Assembly: GCA_002428085.1 (NCBI GenBank)
Contig: DJAA01000036.1
Coordinates: forward strand, 32,525-55,540
DNA from: Sulfurimonas sp. UBA6014
GTDB lineage: Bacteria; Campylobacterota; Campylobacteria; Campylobacterales; Sulfurimonadaceae
Length of the DNA: 23,016 nucleotides
Reading direction: 5' to 3'
Under the pieces are notes generated by a model that was not told the DNA's origin, searched no databases, and saw nothing but the letters and a program-made list of their open reading frames with translations. Both the position numbers and the translations under genes were made by a program. This document shows, in pieces, positions 14,726-22,074 of this stretch. Position 1 is the first letter of the stretch. Every line of letters starts with the position of its first letter.

Positions 14726-16708
14726 ATGAAAAAAGAACCAAATTTTAAAGTTGTATCAGACTATCAACCAGCAGGCGATCAGCCGACTGCCATAAAAACG
14801 CTCACAGATTCTATCCTTCAAGGAAATCGATACCAAACACTTGAGGGTGTGACTGGAAGCGGTAAAACACATACAATGGCACGAGTTATAGAAAATATAA
14901 AAATGCCAACTATCATCATGACACACAACAAAACCCTTGCTGCACAACTCTACAGTGAATTTCGTCAATTTTTTCCAAACAATCATGTTGAGTATTTTGT
15001 ATCGTATTACGATTACTATCAGCCTGAGGCATACATTCCAAGGCAAGATTTATTTATAGAAAAAGACAGTGCCATCAATGATGAACTCGAACGCATGCGG
15101 CTCTCTTCTACCGCGAATCTCCTCTCCTATGATGATGTTATTGTCATAGCTTCCGTTTCGGCAAATTATGGTTTGGGTGACCCTGAGGAGTATCAGAATA
15201 TGGTGCAGTCTGTTGCTATCGGCGATGTGATTGCTCAAAAAAAGCTTCTGCTTCGTTTAGTTGAGATGGGATATAGCAGAAACGATACCTATTTTGACAG
15301 TGGGCACATTCGCGTAAACGGGGAAACTTTAGATATTTATCCCCCTTATTTTGAACAAGAAGCCATCCGCATAGAATTTTTCGGCGATGAAATCGAAGCG
15401 ATTTATACCTTCGACATCATAGATAATAAACGCCTTGAAGACCACAAAAAACTCACTATTTATGCAACTTCACAGTTTAGCGTCAGTCAAGAAAAAATGG
15501 CGATTGCAATAAAACGCATAGAAGAAGAGCTTGACGAAAGACTTGCATTTTTTCAAACACAAGGCAAACTCGTGGAGTATCAGCGGCTCAAACAAAGAGT
15601 AGAATTTGATCTTGAAATGCTCCAAACAACTGGCATGTGCAAAGGTGTAGAAAACTATTCACGCCTTCTAACAAATAAAAAACCGGGCGAAGCTCCTTTT
15701 ACACTGCTCGATTATTTTGCTCTCAATCACAAAGACTACTTAGTCATTGTCGATGAATCCCATGTTTCACTTCCGCAGTATCGTGGCATGTATGCAGGAG
15801 ACCGTGCGAGAAAAGAGGTGCTTGTAGAGTATGGTTTTAGACTCCCCAGTGCACTTGACAACAGACCACTTATGGCAGATGAGTATATAAATAAAGCCCC
15901 TTACTACCTTTTTGTTTCAGCAACTCCTTCACAATATGAGCTTGAGATGTCAAGCACCATAGCCTCTCAAATCATCCGCCCCACAGGACTACTTGACCCA
16001 ATTGTTGAGATACGACCCTCTGATAATCAAGTCGAAGACATTCATGATGAGATTAAAAAAATAACTGTTAAAAATGAAAGGGTACTTATCACTGTTTTAA
16101 CAAAAAAAATGGCTGAAGCGCTTACTAAATATCTTGCAGACTTAGGGATAAAAGTTCAATACATGCACTCAGATATTGACACAATTGAGAGAAACCAAAT
16201 CATCCGTTCTCTTCGTCTTGGAAACTTTGACGTTCTTATCGGTATCAATCTTCTTCGTGAGGGCTTGGACTTGCCCGAGGTTTCGCTCGTTGGGATTTTA
16301 GATGCAGATAAAGAAGGCTTTTTAAGAAGTGAGACTGCACTTATCCAAACAATAGGTCGTGGGGCTAGAAATGAAAACGGACGCGTTATCCTTTATGCCA
16401 ACAAAATAACAGGCTCCATGCAAAGAGCCATCGATAAAACAAATGCTAGACGGACGATTCAAGAGGCTCACAATATAAAATACAAAATTACTCCAACCAC
16501 AACCATTCGCAAACTAGATGAAAATCTTAAAGTAGAAGACCACGGCGGACTCTATCAAAAACACAAAAAAATGGATAAAATGCCGGCATCAGAGAGAAAA
16601 GCCCTAACCAAAGAGCTTATGCTTCAAATGAAAAAAGCAGCAAATGAGTTAAACTTTGAAGAAGCAGCACGTCTTCGTGATGAAATCATGAAAATCAAGC
16701 AATTATAG
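14726..16708 (+). CDS. uvrB: excinuclease ABC subunit UvrB
   Basis: The damage-verifying helicase-like subunit of nucleotide excision repair; it receives DNA from UvrA and recruits UvrC. Starting at 14726 (MKKEPNFKVV) gives 660 aa, the family's length; the open frame runs 30 codons further upstream but those residues are not family-like and contain the likely promoter. Visible features are Walker A GVTGSGKT 41-48, the beta-hairpin segment YYDYYQPEAYIP at 94-105, the DESH helicase motif II, SATPS motif III, TIGRGARNENG motif VI, and a C-terminal UVR domain (LNFEEAARLRDEI) that contacts UvrC. Helicase and UVR parts are intact. The dedA-like gene follows after 12 bases. Confidence 0.98.
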   Translation: MKKEPNFKVVSDYQPAGDQPTAIKTLTDSILQGNRYQTLEGVTGSGKTHTMARVIENIKMPTIIMTHNKTLAAQLYSEFRQFFPNNHVEYFVSYYDYYQPEAYIPRQDLFIEKDSAINDELERMRLSSTANLLSYDDVIVIASVSANYGLGDPEEYQNMVQSVAIGDVIAQKKLLLRLVEMGYSRNDTYFDSGHIRVNGETLDIYPPYFEQEAIRIEFFGDEIEAIYTFDIIDNKRLEDHKKLTIYATSQFSVSQEKMAIAIKRIEEELDERLAFFQTQGKLVEYQRLKQRVEFDLEMLQTTGMCKGVENYSRLLTNKKPGEAPFTLLDYFALNHKDYLVIVDESHVSLPQYRGMYAGDRARKEVLVEYGFRLPSALDNRPLMADEYINKAPYYLFVSATPSQYELEMSSTIASQIIRPTGLLDPIVEIRPSDNQVEDIHDEIKKITVKNERVLITVLTKKMAEALTKYLADLGIKVQYMHSDIDTIERNQIIRSLRLGNFDVLIGINLLREGLDLPEVSLVGILDADKEGFLRSETALIQTIGRGARNENGRVILYANKITGSMQRAIDKTNARRTIQEAHNIKYKITPTTTIRKLDENLKVEDHGGLYQKHKKMDKMPASERKALTKELMLQMKKAANELNFEEAARLRDEIMKIKQL

Positions 16709-16720
16709 GAAAACATACAC

Positions 16721-17287
16721 ATGGAAGAAACTTTTAGTAATTTAGCTACATACGGATACATAGGGCTTTTTCTGTACTCTTTAGGAGGTGGATTTATAGC
16801 ACTTATTGGAGCAGCAGTGCTTTCATTTATGGGGAAAATGGATTTAACTTTGTCTATCACGATAGCTTTTTTAGCCAATGCATTAGGCGATGTACTCCTA
16901 TTTTATATGGCAAGATATCAAAAATCAGTCATGATTGAGAGCATAAAAAAGCATAGAAGAAAACTGGCTCTTTCACATATCATGATGAAAAAATACGGTT
17001 CATGGATTATTTTATTTCAAAAATTTATTTATGGCTTAAAAACTCTTATACCTATTGCAATTGGTCTTACAAAATATGACTTTCAAAAGTTTCTAGTTTT
17101 AAATATTATAAGTTCAGCGATTTGGGCATTGGTTATTGGACTTGGAAGTTACTATTCTGGAAGCACTCTTGTAACAATTGCTCAAAATATTGGAGAAAAT
17201 CCATGGATTGCACCACTTATATTGGTAACTTTAGGTGGAGCTTTGTGGTTTTATTTGACGCAAGCGACAAAAAAAAGAGTGAAATAA
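16721..17287 (+). CDS. DedA family inner-membrane protein
   Basis: A 188-aa polytopic membrane protein of the DedA/SNARE-associated (VTT domain) family. Some DedA proteins act as undecaprenyl-phosphate flippases or affect proton-dependent membrane homeostasis; which applies here is unknown. It shows the family pattern: an N-terminal re-entrant hydrophobic segment (GLFLYSLGGGFIALIGAAVLSFMG), ANALGDVLLFYMARY with the conserved G-D, a basic cytosolic stretch, FQKFIYGLKTLIPIAIG (F-R-P-like motif with Lys for Arg), and two C-terminal helices ending in a Lys/Arg tail. AGGA stands about 10 bases before the ATG. It is probably co-transcribed with uvrB and converges on pckA. Confidence 0.9.
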   Translation: MEETFSNLATYGYIGLFLYSLGGGFIALIGAAVLSFMGKMDLTLSITIAFLANALGDVLLFYMARYQKSVMIESIKKHRRKLALSHIMMKKYGSWIILFQKFIYGLKTLIPIAIGLTKYDFQKFLVLNIISSAIWALVIGLGSYYSGSTLVTIAQNIGENPWIAPLILVTLGGALWFYLTQATKKRVK

Positions 17288-17320
17288 AAAGTCGGCAAGT
17301 GGAAAAAGTTTCCGCCTGCC
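17286..17320 (-). terminator. intrinsic terminator of pckA
   Basis: A hairpin at 17294-17320 pairs 12 positions over a 3-base loop, with one A-C mismatch and one G-T pair, using GGCA/TGCC at the base and GGAAA/TTTCC at the top. Read on the minus strand it is followed by GACTTTTTATTT, a good T tract. On the plus strand the hairpin could also stop dedA transcripts, but only a distant T run follows there. Confidence 0.75.
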
Positions 17321-17341
17321 ATACTTTGTGACATAAGTTTT

Positions 17342-18925
17342 TTAGCTTCCTATGATTGGACCATAAGGAGAAAAATCTATATGATCTGGAGAGATATATT
17401 TTTTATAATTATCAATAAACAATTGTGCTAAACCATCACGTGCCGCTTCAAAAGCGACCTTATCTTCCCAAGCTTCTCGTGGAAAAAGAACTTTTGGATC
17501 TATATCACCAAGAGTATTAGGAACATTCAAACGGAAAGTTTTTGTAACTCTAAACTCACTTTTGTTAATCGTCCCATCAAGAACCGCGTTAATACATGCT
17601 CTTGTATCTTTAATACTCATGCGTTTTCCAACACCAAAAGCACCGCCTACCCAGCCTGTATTGACAAGGAAAACATTTACTTTATGTTTGTCTATTTTTT
17701 CGCCGAGAAGTTTCGCGTATACAGTTGGGTGCAATGGTAAAAAGGCTTCACCGAATGCTGCAGAAAAAGCTGCTACTGGCTCAGTGATGCCACGTTCAGT
17801 TCCCGCCACTTTTGCTGTGTATCCACTTAAGAAGTAATACATTGCTTGCTCTTTTGTTAACTTAGAAACAGGAGGTAAAACACCAAATGCATCAGCAGTT
17901 AAAAAGATAATATTTTTAGGATGACCCGCACTTAAGCCCGGCTCATGATTTTCAATATGCTCTATCGGGTAAGAAACACGCGTATTTTCTGTTTTTCTTC
18001 CATTACCATAATCAACATTTCCCTCATAATCCATAACGATATTTTCAAGAAGTGCATTTTTACGAATTGCATTGTAAATTTCAGGCTCATTTTTAGGATC
18101 AAGTCCTATAACTTTCGCATAACATCCACCCTCAAAGTTAAATACACCATGCTCATCCCAGCCATGCTCATCATCACCAATAAGGGCACGGTTTGGATCA
18201 GTGCTGAGCGTAGTTTTGCCAGTTCCACTCAAACCAAAGAAAAGGGCAACGTCGCCATCATTTCCAACGTTTGCAGAACAATGCATAGGCAATTTGCCAA
18301 CCAATGGCAACCAATAGTTCATCATTGAAAAAATACCTTTTTTCATCTCGCCGCCATACCAAGTTCCGCCAATGATACATATATTATTTTCAATATCAAA
18401 CATAACAAATACTTCAGAGTTAAGTCCATGTTCTTTCCACTTTTTGTCGACTGCTTTACAAGCGTTTAGAACTGTAAAATCTGGTTTAAACTCTTCAAGC
18501 TCAACCTCTGTCGGTCGAATAAACATATTTTTAACAAAGTGAGATTGCCAAGCAACTTGAGAAACAAATCGCACTGCTTTTTTTGAAGCGACACTCGCCC
18601 CACAAAAAACATCAGTCACGTAAACGTCACTGTTTGATAATTGCTCTTGTGCGACAACTAAAAGTTCAGCAAAAATTTCTGCACTAACCTTCTTATTTAT
18701 GTCTCCCCAAGCAATGTATTTGTTCGACGGATCACGATCAACAATATACTTATCTTTAGGGCTGCGACCTGTAAAAATACCCGTATCTACAGCACTTGCA
18801 CCCGTTTTAGTTAGAGCACTTTCACTATTACTGAGTTCGTGTCCAATCAACTTATTGTAACTAAGGTTATGATAAACCTTCCCAAGATTTTTCAATCCTA
18901 TTTTTTCTAATTCAATTAAATCCAT
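17342..18925 (-). CDS. pckA: phosphoenolpyruvate carboxykinase (ATP)
   Basis: Interconverts oxaloacetate + ATP with PEP + CO2 + ADP in the cytosol, the first gluconeogenic step. At 527 aa it matches the ATP-dependent class. Visible features are TGRSPKDK with R54, the oxaloacetate/metal site around Y190 and K195-196 (WYGGEMKKG), the P-loop GLSGTGKT 231-238, the Mg2+/Mn2+ Asp pair in LIGDDEHGW (D251-D252), a conserved Arg-containing NTRVSYP, and a C-terminal nucleotide lid. AAAGG precedes the ATG. It is monocistronic with its own TATAAT and a strong terminator. With pyk in the same window, the cell can move carbon both ways between PEP and the TCA-cycle acids. Confidence 0.98.
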   Translation of the reverse strand: MDLIELEKIGLKNLGKVYHNLSYNKLIGHELSNSESALTKTGASAVDTGIFTGRSPKDKYIVDRDPSNKYIAWGDINKKVSAEIFAELLVVAQEQLSNSDVYVTDVFCGASVASKKAVRFVSQVAWQSHFVKNMFIRPTEVELEEFKPDFTVLNACKAVDKKWKEHGLNSEVFVMFDIENNICIIGGTWYGGEMKKGIFSMMNYWLPLVGKLPMHCSANVGNDGDVALFFGLSGTGKTTLSTDPNRALIGDDEHGWDEHGVFNFEGGCYAKVIGLDPKNEPEIYNAIRKNALLENIVMDYEGNVDYGNGRKTENTRVSYPIEHIENHEPGLSAGHPKNIIFLTADAFGVLPPVSKLTKEQAMYYFLSGYTAKVAGTERGITEPVAAFSAAFGEAFLPLHPTVYAKLLGEKIDKHKVNVFLVNTGWVGGAFGVGKRMSIKDTRACINAVLDGTINKSEFRVTKTFRLNVPNTLGDIDPKVLFPREAWEDKVAFEAARDGLAQLFIDNYKKYISPDHIDFSPYGPIIGS

Positions 18926-18978
18926 AATTTACCTTTTAGTTTTAAAATGTAAACAAAACATACATCTCGAATAGATAA

Positions 18979-18984
18979 ATTATA
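18979..18984 (-). promoter_or_regulatory. -10 box of the pckA promoter
   Basis: Minus-strand TATAAT, directly preceded by GTG, 54 bases before the pckA ATG. Upstream DNA is T-rich without a clear TTGACA. The rest of the 182-base pckA-tRNA gap is A+T-rich and shows no ORF or strong hairpin. Confidence 0.5.
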
Positions 18985-19087
18985 CACTCAATAAACCTAA
19001 AAAATATATAAAAAGTATGTGTATTTGCAAAATAATAAAAAGTATCGTAAAGTAGTAAAGTGTAGTGTTATTTTAAGAATTATTGGA

Positions 19088-19093
19088 TAGAAT
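19088..19093 (+). promoter_or_regulatory. possible -10 box of the tRNA gene
   Basis: TAGAAT lies 14 bases before the mature tRNA 5' end. The -35 region (GTGTTA) is weak. A short leader would be removed by RNase P. Confidence 0.35.
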
Positions 19094-19107
19094 TTTGGTC
19101 TTAGTTT

Positions 19108-19182
19108 GGTCGCGTAACTCAGCGGTAGAGTGCCACCTCGACAAGGTGGAGGTCAACAGTTCAAATCTGTTCGTGACCACCA
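19108..19182 (+). tRNA. tRNA-Val (anticodon GAC), with C at position 33
   Basis: A full cloverleaf with encoded CCA (19180-19182). The acceptor stem GGTCGCG/CGTGACC has one G-T pair. D arm ACTC/GAGT encloses a short AGCGGTA loop. The anticodon stem CCACC/GGTGG closes the loop TCGACAA, and the T arm AACAG/CTGTT encloses TTCAAAT. The anticodon at 19140-19142 is GAC, decoding GTC/GTT valine codons. The base before it, position 33 (19139), is C rather than the near-invariant T. All stems pair, so it does not look like a decayed pseudogene; functionality is nonetheless uncertain. It lies opposite in strand to both neighbours. Confidence 0.88.
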
Positions 19183-19233
19183 TACTTTTAAAAATATTTA
19201 AACTTCATTGAAAAACAAATTAAGAAAACTTCT

Positions 19234-19821
19234 CTAATCCATTTTATATTTTAAAATTACACTTGCATATCCTGTAATCATATTGTCAAAATTGTACGTT
19301 TCACCGTTGATTGTATTTTCAGCTTGAAAATTTATAACTCTCGCTCCCAATTCAAAGTCTACGCTCTCTCCAAGATGAAAATTAAACCCTGCATCAGCTC
19401 CAACATACGAATCCGAAATAGTTCGTGAGATAGAATTTTCATCAACAAAACGTATATTTGCCAAACCTGTATTTACACCCAAATAAAAATTTGCCAAAGA
19501 AGAGAAATTAAACATATACTGCAATTCTGCCCCTAGAGTTGTCATGTAATCAAACTCTTGTGCATCGTAATATCTTCCACTTAAAAAGAGTCTGTAATTT
19601 TCACTCTGTGCACCTATCTTAAATCCACCGTGTCCAAAACTATGTTCTTTTGTTGTCGATGCTATCGCCCCAGCAGTTTGTTTATCCACATCTAAACTAC
19701 TATAACCACCCTCAATGCCTACAAGAGAAAAGGTCTCAAAAGAGTATGGAGATTTATCTGCGGCCATCAAGCTACTCACAAGGAGACTCGCAATAAGTAT
19801 TTTTTTCATTGTGTTTTTCAT
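19234..19821 (-). CDS. small outer-membrane beta-barrel protein
   Basis: A 195-aa precursor with a signal peptide at about 1-20 (MKKILIASLLVSSLMA, then ADKSPYSF). The mature part of about 175 residues alternates hydrophobic and polar residues in Gly/aromatic-rich strands (GGFKIGAQSENYRLFLSGRYY, LGAELQYMFNF, YVGADAGFNFHLG, YASVILKYKMD), compatible with an 8-stranded OmpA/OmpX-type barrel. The last residue is Asp rather than the usual Phe, though the last strand has Tyr. No peptidoglycan-binding domain is present. AAGGA stands six bases before the ATG at 19821; upstream codons are open but unlike a signal peptide. It follows the lipoprotein gene by 16 bases in the same operon, suggesting a joint surface role. 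Specific function unknown. Confidence 0.85.
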   Translation of the reverse strand: MKNTMKKILIASLLVSSLMAADKSPYSFETFSLVGIEGGYSSLDVDKQTAGAIASTTKEHSFGHGGFKIGAQSENYRLFLSGRYYDAQEFDYMTTLGAELQYMFNFSSLANFYLGVNTGLANIRFVDENSISRTISDSYVGADAGFNFHLGESVDFELGARVINFQAENTINGETYNFDNMITGYASVILKYKMD

Positions 19822-19837
19822 TCTTTTTCCTTTTTTA

Positions 19838-21928
19838 TCAAAATTCTGAGCTTGGTAAAACATTGAGAAGTTTTATTTCACCAGCTACTGGAGCAGGAGC
19901 TGTAATTTCAACATCCACATATCCAATCCCTCCATTCGTAGTACAATTTTTAATATTATTACCTACACCACTCATTGAGTCACCTTGAATACTTGAACTT
20001 ACGCCATCGCCTGTTACTTCAACATCATAACCGAAATTAGCATTTTTATAATATTCTACAGTATCTGTAATGGTAACATCCAAACGGACGACACCAGAAA
20101 AACCTTGACTAAACTTATAGGACTCACCAGTTAAACCCTTAGCTCTTAAAGTAATTTTTTTTGCAAGTCCAAGTTTAGACTCTTGATTTTTCGTCTCACC
20201 AATGATATTTGTCCAAAGTACGACACTTTTACCAACCATATAGTAGTCATATTCCACTTGCAAAATCATACTTCCCGTATCTCCCAGTATGTTATTTCCA
20301 TCTTTTGCATAAACGTTTGCCACGACTGGATGACCTTCACACGTCTCATTTCTAAAGTTGTGTCCTACTGCAAAACCTAAGCCACTGACATTTACACCAT
20401 CGTAATTATCTTTTAATGAAAGTGTCGTACTAGTGAATGTATCAATATCCCATTTTCCATACGTATCAAAGAGGTAGCCACTTCCACCAAAAATCACCAA
20501 TTTATCATTTACTAAGTCAACATTTCCAAACACTGTTTTTGAAGAGTTAAATGTATCTATCGTACTATTAGTCAAAGTTCCATCGCCTGGCACTGAGTCA
20601 AAGTAGAGATAATTTGCAACATTTGATGTCGCAGCAGTACTTTGTGTATACCCAGCTATCATCCCCATGGCGACTGCTGGAGTAGTGTTGATACGGTTAT
20701 TATACTTATCTGTAACAGTAAGCACCCAATTTTCAATAAATTTTGCATACTCTGCATTTTGCTCACTCCCCGCATAGGAGAGACTCATAGCCGTTGGTGG
20801 GCCTGAGAGGACAACTATATTAAATACTCTTGTCAGTGTTTGAGTGTTGTTATTGGCATCTTTAAAAGTAACTTCTGCTTTAATTGGAAGTATTCCCGAG
20901 AGAGTCTTTGTCTTGACATTCATCTGCACTTCATTCTTCCCATTGACAGTAAGGGATGTGCCAGTATTACCGCTACTATCTTCAAGTGTCGCGATTAAAG
21001 GATTGAGAACAGTCACTACTATTGACGTTATGTTTGAATCATTTAAACGGACATTTTTATCATCTGCTATAAAAAAAATCATCCCTTTTGTAAGTTCCAG
21101 CCCCATACTTGTATCATAAAGCGCATCTAAGAGATAATTAGAAAGAACGATTTGCCCTGATTCAGGTGTGATATTGAACGTAAGGTCAGTTTCAGAGAGT
21201 AAAGGTTGTGCATCATGGTAAAACGTAAAGAGGAGCGTATCATTTCCATTGAGTGGATTTGGAGCAGTATAAACAAAAGAGGCTTTGCCATTTAAAACAG
21301 GAACACTTGAAGTATTAAAATTTCCAACATCTTTTCCACTTAAGACAGCCGTAGGGTATTTTATCTTGATGTTTCCACCTGTATACGGGGAATTATCTTT
21401 ATCGTAAACATTCATACCGATGGTAACAATTTCCCCATTTTGCGTAATATTGATTGTTGAATTATTTAAAACTATGTGAGGGATATCAGGAATATAGTTT
21501 ACAGTTAAGGTCGTTTTTATAGTGTCGTTATAAGAAAAAATAAATGATAGTGGAGAAATTGATTTTAATGGATTTGGTCCTACTAAAGTAAAAATTGCCT
21601 CTCCATTTATGATATCTACTTCATTTTCACTAAAACGTCCCCCAGATACATTTCCATCAATCATCTCCGGTGGATAACTTACTTTGATTGTTCCACTATT
21701 TAAAGTGCTATTATTACTACCAAATGCCAATACTTTTATCGTAAGCATTTCCCCATTTTGAGAAAGAGTAATTTCTGGATTTTCAAGACGAATCTTGGGA
21801 TATACAGAAGTAGTATTTCCATCAATAACCACGTTATTCTCACCCGTTGTATTGTTCCCTTGGCATCCGCTAAGTCCAAGCAGTAATGCCAAAAATAACC
21901 CAAATATTAAACTTTTATATACACTCAT
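19838..21928 (-). CDS. large repeat-containing outer-membrane lipoprotein, function unknown
   Basis: A 696-aa lipoprotein started at 21928 (MSVYKSLIFG), where AAGG lies 8 bases upstream. The signal peptide ends in the lipobox LSGC with C22 as lipidation site; the next residue, Gln, is not the Asp that retains lipoproteins in the inner membrane. Residues about 43-145 and 148-254 are tandem copies of one another (ITLSQNGEMLTIKV versus INITQNGEIVTIGM; GPNPL versus APNPL near the ends), looking like Ig-like beta-sandwich modules. A further, more divergent module may span 257-376. The C-terminal 320 residues are beta-rich with no recognised family. Only two other cysteines exist (C530, C662), perhaps a disulfide. 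I infer a surface or periplasm-facing adhesin or structural role from the architecture only. Confidence 0.88.
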   Translation of the reverse strand: MSVYKSLIFGLFLALLLGLSGCQGNNTTGENNVVIDGNTTSVYPKIRLENPEITLSQNGEMLTIKVLAFGSNNSTLNSGTIKVSYPPEMIDGNVSGGRFSENEVDIINGEAIFTLVGPNPLKSISPLSFIFSYNDTIKTTLTVNYIPDIPHIVLNNSTINITQNGEIVTIGMNVYDKDNSPYTGGNIKIKYPTAVLSGKDVGNFNTSSVPVLNGKASFVYTAPNPLNGNDTLLFTFYHDAQPLLSETDLTFNITPESGQIVLSNYLLDALYDTSMGLELTKGMIFFIADDKNVRLNDSNITSIVVTVLNPLIATLEDSSGNTGTSLTVNGKNEVQMNVKTKTLSGILPIKAEVTFKDANNNTQTLTRVFNIVVLSGPPTAMSLSYAGSEQNAEYAKFIENWVLTVTDKYNNRINTTPAVAMGMIAGYTQSTAATSNVANYLYFDSVPGDGTLTNSTIDTFNSSKTVFGNVDLVNDKLVIFGGSGYLFDTYGKWDIDTFTSTTLSLKDNYDGVNVSGLGFAVGHNFRNETCEGHPVVANVYAKDGNNILGDTGSMILQVEYDYYMVGKSVVLWTNIIGETKNQESKLGLAKKITLRAKGLTGESYKFSQGFSGVVRLDVTITDTVEYYKNANFGYDVEVTGDGVSSSIQGDSMSGVGNNIKNCTTNGGIGYVDVEITAPAPVAGEIKLLNVLPSSEF

Positions 21929-21981
21929 GAACAAGCCTTTAATGTTGTCAAAATAATAGAATCGCAAACACACTTTAACTG

Positions 21982-21987
21982 ATTATA
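21982..21987 (-). promoter_or_regulatory. -10 box of the lipoprotein/beta-barrel operon
   Basis: Minus-strand TATAAT directly preceded by ATG, 53 bases before the lipoprotein ATG. A T-rich stretch (ATTTTTACTT) occupies the -35 area. The TTGACA nearer the gene lacks a matching -10. Confidence 0.5.
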
Positions 21988-22031
21988 CATTACTCTGTAT
22001 TAAGTAAAAATTAATCAACTGTTTGTATATC

Positions 22032-22074
22032 GGCAATCATCAAACGATATTTATCTCATTGATTGTTGATTGCC
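22032..22074. repeat. inverted repeat at the end of the flavoprotein gene
   Basis: GGCAATCA (22032-22039) and TGATTGCC (22067-22074) are exact 8-bp inverted repeats 27 bases apart, with one arm inside the last codons of the flavoprotein gene. The long loop and lack of a T run make a terminator unlikely. The site is upstream of the lipoprotein promoter. Confidence 0.35.

Noticed and set aside
19108..21928. Genomic island inserted at the tRNA gene
   Set aside because: No integrase is present. I found no second copy of the tRNA 3' end that could be an attachment site, and base composition is similar to neighbours. The module may still be variable, but integration at this tRNA is not supported.
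21948..21953. TTGACA upstream of the lipoprotein as its -35 box
   Set aside because: It is about 20 bases from the ATG, and no -10 box could fit before the ribosome binding site. The TATAAT at 21982-21987 is upstream of it.
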